A stretch of DNA of 64,000 nt from the NCBI GenBank assembly GCA_028820655.1, contig JAPPIK010000056.1:27880-91879 (forward strand). Direction: 5' to 3'. The stretch comes from Candidatus Poribacteria bacterium (GTDB lineage Bacteria; Poribacteria; WGA-4E; JAJDTR01). The notes under the pieces are model-generated. The model saw nothing but the letters and a program-made list of their open reading frames with translations, made no database searches and had not been told where the DNA came from. The position numbers and the translations under genes were made by a program. Shown one piece after another: positions 35,181 through 44,839 of the stretch; positions within the stretch are counted from its first letter, which is position 1; each line of letters opens with the position of its first letter.

Positions 35181-37781
35181 TCAGAAGTTGTAGTTGTATT
35201 TGGCGTACCAAAACGCGCCGCCAAATCCGTACGGACTGTATTCGCCGAAAGGTCTTCCGACGATTTTAGCAGTGAAGTCTTCAATATCAGGATCCGACGA
35301 AGTGACACTATCAGGTTCGACATTCAGCACGTTCTGAACGCCAATCGTGATTGACATGCTATCGTCGACCAAGTAATTGGTTTCAAGATCAACTAGGTAT
35401 GCGCCACCATAGGTTTGCGCACCTACGGCGTTTTCATACCAGGGACCATAATAATTGACGCGACCCAACACTCCAAAATTGGTGATGATGGATTGGGTCA
35501 CGGTCAGATTTCCCCGGTGTCGGGGAATTCCCTCCTCCAATAGCTTGACACGCACCTCGTTCAGAATATCTGGATTATAGTCGGTTACGTCAGTTGCCGT
35601 GTAGTTATAAGCCAGACTTAATGCACCGTTCGCCAAGGGAGCCGTAATTACCAAATCAACCCCTTGGGTACTCGTTTCAAATTCGTTGGTGAAGAATCGG
35701 TACTCTTGCAGATTTGAGGCACTCGTGATGCCTTCCGAGACCAACTGCTGGATCTGCTCCTCCGAAACGTCCTCACCGCGATTGAAGTCTCTTGAGGGTG
35801 CCAACCGGTCTTCCACCTTGACGCTGAAATAGTCAACTGTAAGACTAGCCAACCTGTGACTCAGAACGGTTCCAACACTGAAGTTTTTTGATTTCTCCGG
35901 TTCAAGCGCCTTCCCGCCAACCAGGCTTGCGGCTTGATGTGTAGACGGGATTGTCCCTTTATTGACCAATGTGTTATTCTCACCAAATTCGGTAGTGACG
36001 TTGAACGCGTTTTGCTGTCCCGGAGTCGGCGCTCTGAATCCCGTACTATAACTTCCTCGGACCCTTAAGTTAGCGATGGACTCTATCGATAGATATTCTT
36101 CCAAAGAGTCCGTAACTCCATAGTTCGTTGCAACTTTGTAGTTAAGTGTACTTCCGAAATCATCGAAGTTCTCCCCGCGCACCGCGGCGCCAACTAACCA
36201 AAAGTCGAGGGGGCGCAACTCCGTTTCCAAATAGCCCGCAACATTAGAACGGCTCCACTCTCCTTCGGCGATGTCGCTGAATCCGGGAAATCCGTTGGAT
36301 CCGGAGCTAAAGCCTTGGCTAGCCAAAGGACCAATCTTCCACGATTCAATCTGTCCCTGTACAATTTCGAAGGTCTCTGTTCGATATTCGAGCCCTGAGG
36401 CAAGGGATACCATGTCGTGCAACGGGTAGGTCAAATCAAGGTTAATGTTGGTGTCGGATTGAATATAGTCTCCCGGATCGAATTGGGTAGGAGTGTCAGG
36501 ACCGAGAGATGCGTTGACCGTGTTCCTGATGAAGAAATCGGAGGAATGCTGGCCGTAGGAGGCGCTCCAATCCCATCCTAGTTTCTCCAGAACCGTGCCT
36601 CTAAGACCGAAGAGCAGAGAAGCGTCTCGTGTATTTGCACCGAAGCGGGGCGTGAATCCACCGGGAAAGAGTTCTTGAAATGTGAAGAGATTTGGGTCAC
36701 TGACGACTTGCTGAAAAGCGGCAGGATCGGGAACATTATCGGTAATCTTAACCACGGGGACGTCGCCCGTCCCAGCCAATCGCCCAATAAGCAACGTTTC
36801 CCCATCATCGTTACTGAATACCGCACCCCGAGTATTCGGATTTCGGAAGTAGAACCCTCCCTCGACCTCTTTTTGTGCATAGTTCGCGTGACCATAGAAC
36901 TCGATTTCATCCGCTACATCCGCTCCGTAATTGGCAAACAGTTTGATATCATTTCTAATTATGGGGTGTCCCCACGGCTGGGCGGGGTCGGCGACATCCT
37001 CATTTCCTGCAGCGATAAGTGCGGTGGCATCATCCCGCTGCACCGATCGATCGGTCTCGTCGGCGTTGCCGTATTCCAAACTGAGATTCGTCCACAAATC
37101 TTCTCTCCCCAAGCCGATGTTGCCGGCAATGGAATACGATAGACCATCGCCCGCTTGGAAAATGCCGGGTTTAATTTGCAACGATCCGCCCTTGTAGCTG
37201 TCCTTAAGTTGTAAGTTCATTACGCCGGCGATAGCGTCCGAACCGTACTGCGCCGATGCACCATCCCGTAGCACTTCTGCTTGTTTCAACGCGATAGTCG
37301 GAATAGGCGAAAGATCCGCACCTTGGGCACCGTCCGATAATCCATTTCCAAGCCACGTTATCACTGATGCGCGGTGGCGCCGCTTTCCGTTAACAAGGAG
37401 TAGCGTGTGATCAGGCGCCAAACCTCTCAAATTTGCCGGCCTCACCACGGTCGCTGCGTCCGCGATCGGCTGAGCATTGACATTATATGATGGGACTACG
37501 TTTCGCATAAGGTCCGGCAAATCAGCCCCGCCTTGCTTGACAAATTCATCGGCACCAAGAATATCTATAGGCACCGCGGAATCTTCCACAGACCGTGCTT
37601 GAAGACGAGAACCGATGATAGCGAGACCTTCAATCTCAATCACCTCTTTGGTGCCATGCTCTGCGGATTCCGCATTCATCTCTGAGGCGGGCTCTTGTGC
37701 CACCGCAATAGACGTAAGGAGAAAAACACAAAGATAAATGACCACAAATGCCCTCGGTATTGGATTATGGTAGCTTTTCAT
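35181..37781 (-). CDS. TonB-dependent outer-membrane receptor (paralogue)
   Basis: An 866-residue receptor with signal peptide (VVIYLCVFLLTSIAVA), a plug domain nearly identical in key segments to the neighbouring receptor (NVNAQPIADAATVVRPANLR, HTLLLVNGKRRHRAS), and a barrel ending in YNYNF. The two proteins keep the same length, order and many motifs through the barrel (SYSTGFRAPTPGQQN), but the extracellular loops differ, suggesting different ligands. No ribosome binding site is clear before the ATG. No TonB-ExbBD genes are nearby. Confidence 0.93.
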   Translation of the reverse strand: MKSYHNPIPRAFVVIYLCVFLLTSIAVAQEPASEMNAESAEHGTKEVIEIEGLAIIGSRLQARSVEDSAVPIDILGADEFVKQGGADLPDLMRNVVPSYNVNAQPIADAATVVRPANLRGLAPDHTLLLVNGKRRHRASVITWLGNGLSDGAQGADLSPIPTIALKQAEVLRDGASAQYGSDAIAGVMNLQLKDSYKGGSLQIKPGIFQAGDGLSYSIAGNIGLGREDLWTNLSLEYGNADETDRSVQRDDATALIAAGNEDVADPAQPWGHPIIRNDIKLFANYGADVADEIEFYGHANYAQKEVEGGFYFRNPNTRGAVFSNDDGETLLIGRLAGTGDVPVVKITDNVPDPAAFQQVVSDPNLFTFQELFPGGFTPRFGANTRDASLLFGLRGTVLEKLGWDWSASYGQHSSDFFIRNTVNASLGPDTPTQFDPGDYIQSDTNINLDLTYPLHDMVSLASGLEYRTETFEIVQGQIESWKIGPLASQGFSSGSNGFPGFSDIAEGEWSRSNVAGYLETELRPLDFWLVGAAVRGENFDDFGSTLNYKVATNYGVTDSLEEYLSIESIANLRVRGSYSTGFRAPTPGQQNAFNVTTEFGENNTLVNKGTIPSTHQAASLVGGKALEPEKSKNFSVGTVLSHRLASLTVDYFSVKVEDRLAPSRDFNRGEDVSEEQIQQLVSEGITSASNLQEYRFFTNEFETSTQGVDLVITAPLANGALSLAYNYTATDVTDYNPDILNEVRVKLLEEGIPRHRGNLTVTQSIITNFGVLGRVNYYGPWYENAVGAQTYGGAYLVDLETNYLVDDSMSITIGVQNVLNVEPDSVTSSDPDIEDFTAKIVGRPFGEYSPYGFGGAFWYAKYNYNF

Positions 37782-38605
37782 GTTGAATGCCGGGGCGTCC
37801 TCAAACCTAGTGAATTTGGACTGTGGACGCTTCTAATTCCGCTAGTTCAATGAACCCGCATTTAAACTCAATTCGAGTTGAATCGACACACAACGGGTTA
37901 TCGCCGTTCTTGTGAATCAATCAAATAAGACGACGCTCCGCAGAATCCGCGAAAGATTCTAAATAAAAAACATTTCTCTGTCAAGAAAATAATTACCTGA
38001 GTGCTAATTATTTGGGCATAATTCAAAAATTCATACAATATCTGGACTGTGAGGGTGTCAGGACAAACAAGTCGGTGGCCAACCGATTTTACCATGATTT
38101 CGGCAAATAGGATATCATTACTCATTTTGGCACAATACGTAAGAACATCATCGGACATTGAGACCTGCTTAATGTCTTTCAACCCCGGCTCCGGTCCCTA
38201 ACGAACTGACATAATCTCCGGTAGGTCTGAACGAACTGCGGTTCCGACGTACTCGGAACAAAGCAGTTCACAGATTTTGCATGATAAAAGAATTGACATT
38301 TTGATTGGCAGAAGATGGAAGGATTCGAAATACCATATGTTAGGTTGAAACGACTTGGGACGGTGATGGGACGAAACACAAGAAAATATGGTAGTCTTGC
38401 GTGTGCTGAATTGCCCGGTGGGCGGCTGAAATGACCTCGAATCGTTCAATTATAAATTGTAGGGAGTTTCGAAAATGTACACCCTAGGAAGTCTCTCGGG
38501 AATCAGGATGAGTCATATAGTCGATTAAAGTTTCTTAAGTCATTTGCTTTATCATGTCACGTGCCGGCATGTGAGGATGATGAAAGTCGGGAGGCAACCG
38601 GAGGG
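37782..38605. other. 0.8-kb gene-free region
   Basis: AT-rich upstream region of the second TonB receptor. Short frames exist on the - strand but lack ribosome binding sites and recognisable composition. I see no repeat family or RNA gene here. Confidence 0.5.
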
Positions 38606-39682
38606 TCAAAACGTCCCCGAGATCGAAATTCGTTGGGAATTACCGATGTCGTGAGCGTTGAAAGCATAATCCGCAAACATTGTCGCTTCCCCCATGCGAA
38701 GGCGTAAACCGGCACCTAACGCTAATTTCTCAGCCTCCGTGCCTACCCGAAAAGCAACGATATTGAGCAGCCAGTATTCCGCTCCGAAGCGGAAGAGTGA
38801 TCCGTTTGATCCACTTCCTGGATCGAGATCCGCGTGATTCATCTGCGTGTCAGCACCAATCGTTATGCTTCCGATCGCGGGCAGCACGCGATGATACGAA
38901 GCACCGAACCTGAGCCTAGGACTACGTGTAAAAGTCGGTTCCGCATTGGTGTCCCAACGAACTTGAGTACCGGTCGCATCTTCCAACATCGCACCAAACC
39001 GAATGCCAACGAATGGGCCAGCTATAGCACCGATATCGAGACCGTTTCCAGTTCCCACATTTTCAAAGATTGACTGTTTCAGGAGTTTATAGTTCGCGCC
39101 AATAAAGAGTTTTGCACTGACCTTCCGCGCATAAGAAATCAGTAAAGCATTGTCCGTATTGCTGAAATAGCCCGTTACGGTTGGCGGTTCAAAATATTGG
39201 CCGTCATTCTCGCTCTTGCCGGGTACTCCATCTAATTCAAGGAAATCATCGTCAAGGCCGTTTCCGTTGGTGTCGGTGAACGTAGTAAAAGGAATATCGT
39301 CGACGCCTAGCCGGATCCAACTAATTCCGACGCTTCCGATTCCGCCGAATTGATGCACATAGTTGACAAAGTTATATTCTACGATGCCTTTGTTGAGAAT
39401 GCCGCCATCCATCGCACCGAAGGAGTCTGAATACATGATTGAGAACGCGTGCTTTTCTACACTCGCCAACCCCGCCGGATTCCAGTAGGCTGCAGTCGCG
39501 TCATCTGCAATCGATACAAATGCTCCTCCCATCCCCAACGCTCTGGCACCAACACCGTGACTTAGGAATTCGGCGGTATGGCTGCCATCGTCAGCGGTCG
39601 CAATATTCAACACCGCAGCAAGACCCATTGTTAACGTAAACGCATGAATGAAGGCGCGTTTGCAAGTTTTCATCATACACAT
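38606..39682 (-). CDS. PorV/PorQ-like outer-membrane beta-barrel protein
   Basis: About 358 residues. A signal peptide (FIHAFTLTMGLAAVLNIATA) is followed by the family hallmark GVGARALGMGGAFVSIADDATAAYWNPAGLA, seen in the UPF0164/PorV-PorQ group, then a beta-rich barrel ending in SISGTF with a terminal Phe. In type IX systems PorV shuttles cargo at the outer membrane. Its presence fits the type IX-like tail on the subtilase, but other group members have no known secretion role. The start is ambiguous; ATG 39682 gives the best signal peptide and ATG 39757 would add 25 residues. Confidence 0.8.
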   Translation of the reverse strand: MCMMKTCKRAFIHAFTLTMGLAAVLNIATADDGSHTAEFLSHGVGARALGMGGAFVSIADDATAAYWNPAGLASVEKHAFSIMYSDSFGAMDGGILNKGIVEYNFVNYVHQFGGIGSVGISWIRLGVDDIPFTTFTDTNGNGLDDDFLELDGVPGKSENDGQYFEPPTVTGYFSNTDNALLISYARKVSAKLFIGANYKLLKQSIFENVGTGNGLDIGAIAGPFVGIRFGAMLEDATGTQVRWDTNAEPTFTRSPRLRFGASYHRVLPAIGSITIGADTQMNHADLDPGSGSNGSLFRFGAEYWLLNIVAFRVGTEAEKLALGAGLRLRMGEATMFADYAFNAHDIGNSQRISISGTF

Positions 39683-39830
39683 AGAATTTGTCCAGACCGC
39701 CTTACAATAATGTATATGTCGCCAAAGGCAGAAGAATACTTCAATGTCTTTGTGCAAGATGCGGAGTGTCCTTCGAGCTGAAAAATAAACTGCATGGAGG
39801 AAGGAAAATCTTTCCCTTTTAGTGACACGT

Positions 39831-41306
39831 CTAAGAAAGGTTCAACACGGTATGCTCGGATTGGCATGGTCCGAGCGTCGTACCATAAAAGACCTCAGCT
39901 TCAAGTCCCCATGCCAATTTGTACGCAGCAAGGACTTGGATTAACCCGCTAGCGATGTTTCCATGACAGAGTACGGCAACCGTCCCGCCGCCGCCGCCAG
40001 ACGTGATTCGAGCGCCATAGAAGCCTCCCTGGATCCCAATCTTGCGCACGGAATTTACAATCTGCTCTATTTGAGGCGATCCCAGCCCCACGCGGTATCG
40101 ACAGCTCCAGTGCGAGGCGTACATAAGTTTACCCGCGAGTTTTAAGTGAGTTTTCACATTATCTGCATCGGCGGCGGCATCTTTAATGCTTTGGAAAAAC
40201 TTCCTCACTCGAGCGTGTTCATAAATTGGATGTTCAACACGACTGCGAATAGAATATGTTTTTTCGGGATTGACTTCTGTCGCCGAATCCACCGTTCCGC
40301 CGTATTGATCGAGAAAATGCCGCCCCTTCATCCGAGCGGGCAAGTAGCTTCGGTATCTCCGACGAAACTCGGGCACGGTTAGATTGCACAAACGATTATC
40401 CCGTAGTTTTTCGCAATCTGATTCTCTTTTGAGAATTGTTAACCCCATGAATACGGCGGTGCGAGCATCAATATAAGCGGCATTTGACGGCCGCTTTACT
40501 TTGCTGTGAATACCTATGACTCTCGTCCTGAAGGGAAGGGGCACGGCTTCAATAACCGGATCGGATTGACAGTGGATAGAAAGGATTGTCCCTTGCTCTC
40601 CAGACGCCGAGGTAATTTGATCCATCGGACCACACGGCATTCCAACAACTCTGTTCTCAACGATTTGGCCAACTCGCGCGATCTCTTTCGCGTCCATTCC
40701 CAATTCATAAACGGCGTTGGTTGCTGCCAGCGTCGCTACTTCAATCGCGGCGGCTGAAGCGATTCCAGCACCCATCGGGATATTGCTCTTGATCGCAACA
40801 GTAGCGCCATGCGGCAGGTGCTGAATCTTGCCTTCCTTCAGTAGAACAAAAAAGCCTCCGAGTACATGGGCTGCCCAAGATGTCTTCGAATTTCGTGTGA
40901 AGAGTTGTCGAATCTGTTTATACGATTTGAGATGCCCGCGTTCATAGAAGTCATCCACGGAAATCCGCAATCCCAGCAATGACGTGCATTGATTTCCGAG
41001 GCTCAGTGCGCCGAGTTGCCTGTCTTTCCGTATTTGACAACCAACAACTGCTCCGCGTTCAAGCGTCAATGCAGCGACATTTGCACCACAGTAGTCGGCA
41101 ATCCCGCCCATGACATCCAGCCGCGCAGGCGCTCTAGTAATGACAACTTTCCCGCTCCTCTCAAAACCGGATTCGCCAAACAGTTGATCGTCTTGAAACC
41201 GCAGCATCGACTCGAATTCGAGAATCTCATGCGGTTTGATTTCGGGGCCAAAAATGTGTTCAATTTTGATGGGTTGGCCGCCCTTTAGGAGATCCTCCGT
41301 ACTCAT
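39831..41306 (-). CDS. GHMP sugar kinase (L-arabinokinase/galactokinase-like)
   Basis: A 491-residue GHMP kinase. Residues 58-72 read RAPARLDVMGGIADY, the galactokinase-type N-terminal signature with DVMGGIADY as in plant L-arabinokinases. The phosphate-binding loop IPMGAGIASAAAIE is at 176-189, CGPMDQITSASG follows, and the C-terminal GARITSGGGGGTVAVL is the third GHMP motif. It should phosphorylate a sugar at C1 with ATP. Arabinose or a related sugar is suggested by the signature, but galactose is not excluded. GAGGTG lies 9 bases before the ATG. Confidence 0.82.
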   Translation of the reverse strand: MSTEDLLKGGQPIKIEHIFGPEIKPHEILEFESMLRFQDDQLFGESGFERSGKVVITRAPARLDVMGGIADYCGANVAALTLERGAVVGCQIRKDRQLGALSLGNQCTSLLGLRISVDDFYERGHLKSYKQIRQLFTRNSKTSWAAHVLGGFFVLLKEGKIQHLPHGATVAIKSNIPMGAGIASAAAIEVATLAATNAVYELGMDAKEIARVGQIVENRVVGMPCGPMDQITSASGEQGTILSIHCQSDPVIEAVPLPFRTRVIGIHSKVKRPSNAAYIDARTAVFMGLTILKRESDCEKLRDNRLCNLTVPEFRRRYRSYLPARMKGRHFLDQYGGTVDSATEVNPEKTYSIRSRVEHPIYEHARVRKFFQSIKDAAADADNVKTHLKLAGKLMYASHWSCRYRVGLGSPQIEQIVNSVRKIGIQGGFYGARITSGGGGGTVAVLCHGNIASGLIQVLAAYKLAWGLEAEVFYGTTLGPCQSEHTVLNLS

Positions 41307-41400
41307 GTCGATTCACACCTCATGCACCCCAAAAGCAAGCGTCAGGATTGTCGCGAGAGGCCGCGCGAATTCATGTTTCAACTTTTACCCCTCACTGCCA

Positions 41401-43005
41401 CTACGGGGGAACCACTGTGACGTTTTCACCATCTGTCAAGGCATGCTGTCCCGCAACTACTACGTTGTCTCCTTCAACCACACCTTGGGTTACCTCAACA
41501 TCACTTCCCTGCGTTAGCCCAATTTCAATTGTCCGCCGCCGGCCCAATCCGTCGGTAACCACGAACACGCTCGGTAGGCCACGATTTGCATCTTCAAGCA
41601 CCGAGGAACGCGGAATCAGAACCGCATTTTCATGGACCTCGACAGGAATGGTCGCTCGGGCAAACATACCCGGCTTCAATTTCAAGCCCGGATTTGCAAT
41701 CCGAATCTCAATCTTTGCGGTACGGCTTGACGGGTCGAGCGTGGGACCAATAAGGGAGATCTCGCCCGTTACGGGATTTTCCAAAGCGTCGAGCCGAATA
41801 GATGCATGCCTCCGTGGGTTCAATTTGCCGAGATCCGATTCAATGACGCTGAAAACGGCTTTGACGGAATCCATCTCGACGATTTCAATAAGTGGCGCCG
41901 TTGGCAGCGCCATACCACCCACATCTAGATGCCGTTTTGCCACAATGCCCGAAATCGGGGCAACGATTGTTGCGTCGGCTAATCTTTCTCGCGCGAGGCT
42001 TGATGCGGCTTCCGCTTGCTTCATGGCTGCCTCCGCCATGAGAATCTCCGCCTCCCAACTTCTGGCATTCTCCAGATCCTTGGCTGCCGACAGATTGGCT
42101 TCTGACTTCTTAACGTGCGCTTCAGCCAGGGTAATGTCTTTTTCCCAAGTGCGCGTCGTGATTTGGGCACGGGCAACCTTAAGCGCGGCTTCAGCTTGGC
42201 GCACCAGTGCTTCCAAAGATTGAACGTCCTCAGCACGGGCGCCATTCTCGATTATCCTAATCTGCTCCGAAGCAATATCGCGCTGCGCTTTAGCCACGTC
42301 CAACTGTGTCTGTGATGCTTCGAGGGACTGTGTGCTGATTGCTCCGTCCGTGAAGAGTTTTTGCATTCGTTCATAGTTGCTCTGCGCATTTTCAAAGTTT
42401 GCGACGGCCTGATGGAGTGTGGCTTGTGCTTGTTTACGATCTTCCTCTCTAGCCCCACGTTTTATCTTTTCCAGGTTTGCCTGCAGTGATGTCAATCCGG
42501 CTTCCGCCCCTTCAATCTGCGAAACAGCTCGGGTCTCCGCCAAATCCATGACCTGTTGAAGAGCGGCCTTCGCCGAAGAAACATCGGCCTCCGCAACGTC
42601 AATCTTGACCTTGATGCGCCCCTCCGCGAGCTGTTTCACTTGCTCATAGTTCACTTGAGCAGATTGAAACGCTGCGTCCGCTTGAGTAAGTTGAAGTTCA
42701 AGGTCATCGTGATCGATGACAGCCATCGTGTCGCCACTCTTCACGCGACTACCTTCGTCCACGTACATTTCAACAAGCCTACCGGGAACTTCGGGAAAAA
42801 CCGTTACTCTCGAATTTGGGACAATTGTGCCCGATAATTCCAACACGGACTCAATGGTTGCCAGCCGTGCTTGGACCACCTCAACAGGTTTTAATGCCAC
42901 AGAAGCGGAGACGTCAGCCGGGTCAGGCTGTTGTTTGGTTACAACTCTCAAGAGAATAATGCCTACAATAACTATAGCAATAATAGCGAAAATCGACTTC
43001 TTCAA
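41401..43005 (-). CDS. HlyD/RND-type periplasmic adaptor with long coiled coil
   Basis: A 534-residue membrane-fusion protein. One N-terminal membrane anchor (IFAIIAIVIVGIILL) precedes a lipoyl half-domain (SGTIVPNSRVTVFPEVPGRL...VDEGSRVKSGDTMAVID). A very long Ala/Glu/Gln-rich helical hairpin runs from about residue 105 to 350. The second lipoyl half follows (ADATIVAPISGIVAKRHLDVGG), then beta-barrel and membrane-proximal domains. It would link an inner-membrane pump to an outer-membrane channel, but no pump gene is adjacent; a MacB-type permease lies about 9 kb away. The start is TTG. The hairpin is clearly longer than in typical RND adaptors. Confidence 0.85.
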   Translation of the reverse strand: MKKSIFAIIAIVIVGIILLRVVTKQQPDPADVSASVALKPVEVVQARLATIESVLELSGTIVPNSRVTVFPEVPGRLVEMYVDEGSRVKSGDTMAVIDHDDLELQLTQADAAFQSAQVNYEQVKQLAEGRIKVKIDVAEADVSSAKAALQQVMDLAETRAVSQIEGAEAGLTSLQANLEKIKRGAREEDRKQAQATLHQAVANFENAQSNYERMQKLFTDGAISTQSLEASQTQLDVAKAQRDIASEQIRIIENGARAEDVQSLEALVRQAEAALKVARAQITTRTWEKDITLAEAHVKKSEANLSAAKDLENARSWEAEILMAEAAMKQAEAASSLARERLADATIVAPISGIVAKRHLDVGGMALPTAPLIEIVEMDSVKAVFSVIESDLGKLNPRRHASIRLDALENPVTGEISLIGPTLDPSSRTAKIEIRIANPGLKLKPGMFARATIPVEVHENAVLIPRSSVLEDANRGLPSVFVVTDGLGRRRTIEIGLTQGSDVEVTQGVVEGDNVVVAGQHALTDGENVTVVPP

Positions 43006-43158
43006 TGCAAGGTCACCCCGATCTATGTTCAGAAATTTATCACGTAAGTATATGAGCTAGATTCAAATCCAATACGGTATGCCCTGCGGCCTATCGAAAA
43101 ATAGAGCATGGTTGTATTGTTCCCCCAAAGACGCGTGGATTAATTCATCCGAACGCAA

Positions 43159-44574
43159 CTAGCACTCCCCGGATTCTCGAGCAAGCGATCCCATCGGATC
43201 CCAAGCCGGCAGTACTATCGGCTCCTCCTCAAGTGCGCAACGCAACTCGGCGGGTAGAAATTTTTTGCGTGCAGCAATCTCAAACATGTATTCGTCGAAC
43301 CAGTTGTCGTTCATGAGGTAGAATCCCTTCCTGCCGCTGTCTTCTCCCCAACTATTCTCGACGCGCCAGCGCCGCGGAGTTTCTTCATCATCTTCTCCCA
43401 CGACATCCACGCCCGTGAACAACATGGCATGGGTCATGGCCGTTTGATGATATTGGAGTCGGTCCGACTTGTCGAGGGTTAGAGGTGTATCGTAAATTGA
43501 CTCATAATCGTAGAGTTTGGAATCCCATAGCCCCAGATCAGAGTGCATCATTTTCCCAACGTCGCAACCCATCCAGACGGGTTCACCCTCCATAATAGTC
43601 TTCATGGCAACTTGCTTCATTAAGTCGATACCAACGTTTAGGTATTTGACTATAGCGCCACCCTCAACGTTACCAAGGCACTCAACCGTAAACGTCCTCC
43701 CGATTGGACTAGTTGGGCGAGGATCGTGGACGAGACATACATAGTCGTCGATAGGCACGGTGATGTACTTCTCCGCGAACCGTTGAGGCGTCATAATGCC
43801 ATCGCTGTGAAACTTTCTGTCAGCGTCGTTCCATTGCCAGTCAAATTCGGTAGGCGGATTCCCAAGATGAATTGCCAGGATGCGGTACACTGTTGCAATG
43901 ATTTCGTCCTTTGCATCTTGTAACTCATCAAGCCTTGCGCCATTAGAAGCTATGTCACGGAGTGCCTTGGCACCCTCGCGTAATTTGTGTGTCAAAACAG
44001 CGTTCATCTTCGGCGAGTTTGAGGAACTCTCAGTCTCGGGCATGTAAGCTTTGGGGACGAGACCGTGTTTCTTGATCAGGTTGACGAACATGTTCCATTG
44101 TCCCCCATCATCAAGCGGTCGCTCAAGCAAACATGCTACCGAGCGTTCGTCCACGGGACGCTCGGCCCTCTCTATAATACGTTGTAGGAAATAGTTTGCC
44201 CGTTCAAGTTTGTCCCAAAAGAAGATATAGTTTTGGCTGAATTCGAATTCTTTGAGGTTCATCTTCTTCATTGCACCCACCCGAAGAAGATTCAACCCCG
44301 CGAACATCCAACATCTACCGGTCTTCTTTTGATTGGTGACGCTCCAATCGTCCAGCACCTGACTGAAAGTGAAATCACTGTTTGCGACAACGCGACGATT
44401 CAGCGCGACATCGTCGACGGTAACTTTGCAGACAGCGTTTTGCACAATCCGGTACGTGGAGTTGCTTTCGAAATCCTTACGTAAGTTTGCAATTTGATGC
44501 AGTGACAACTCACCGTCGGGAGGCATAGCATATGAAGTTAGTGGATCATCCGATGACGCAGGAACAGATTCCAT
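43159..44574 (-). CDS. pepC: Aminopeptidase C / bleomycin-hydrolase family (C1B) peptidase
   Basis: A 471-residue papain-like peptidase. The catalytic Cys is C88 in NQKKTGRCWMFAGLN, the His is in MTHAMLFTGVDVVG near residue 382, and the Asn is in RVENSWGEDSGRKG near 406. These match the PepC/bleomycin hydrolase family, which forms hexameric barrels and trims residues from peptide N-termini. No signal peptide is seen, so it is cytoplasmic. TAGGAG lies about 8 bases before the ATG. Confidence 0.93.
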   Translation of the reverse strand: MESVPASSDDPLTSYAMPPDGELSLHQIANLRKDFESNSTYRIVQNAVCKVTVDDVALNRRVVANSDFTFSQVLDDWSVTNQKKTGRCWMFAGLNLLRVGAMKKMNLKEFEFSQNYIFFWDKLERANYFLQRIIERAERPVDERSVACLLERPLDDGGQWNMFVNLIKKHGLVPKAYMPETESSSNSPKMNAVLTHKLREGAKALRDIASNGARLDELQDAKDEIIATVYRILAIHLGNPPTEFDWQWNDADRKFHSDGIMTPQRFAEKYITVPIDDYVCLVHDPRPTSPIGRTFTVECLGNVEGGAIVKYLNVGIDLMKQVAMKTIMEGEPVWMGCDVGKMMHSDLGLWDSKLYDYESIYDTPLTLDKSDRLQYHQTAMTHAMLFTGVDVVGEDDEETPRRWRVENSWGEDSGRKGFYLMNDNWFDEYMFEIAARKKFLPAELRCALEEEPIVLPAWDPMGSLARESGEC

Positions 44575-44839
44575 TCGAGAACTCCTATCTTTGACTCAAC
44601 CTTAAACTAACGATATAGTATCAAGAACAGTATTGTCGCAAACTCGATTGAGGGAGAAGGAGGTTCAAACCGCACGAAGAAAGGACCAACTTAAGTAAAC
44701 CGTTCGGCTGGCTGCTCGGAAATCGCAATTCAGCATGTTGCCATGATTTGCCCCGAACATGGTGTGGCTGGGGTCGACATTTATCTCCGGCACGAAAACG
44801 GGAAAATCCTTTGCTACCGTTCACGAATGGGTTTTTTGC

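Noticed and set aside
37898-38182. A 94-residue minus-strand frame upstream of the TonB receptor
   Set aside because: No ribosome binding site, odd mixed composition and no family resemblance.
41348-42223. A 291-codon frame on the plus strand
   Set aside because: Antisense to the Ala/Glu-rich coiled coil of the HlyD-type adaptor; the Ser/Arg-rich composition is typical of such shadows.
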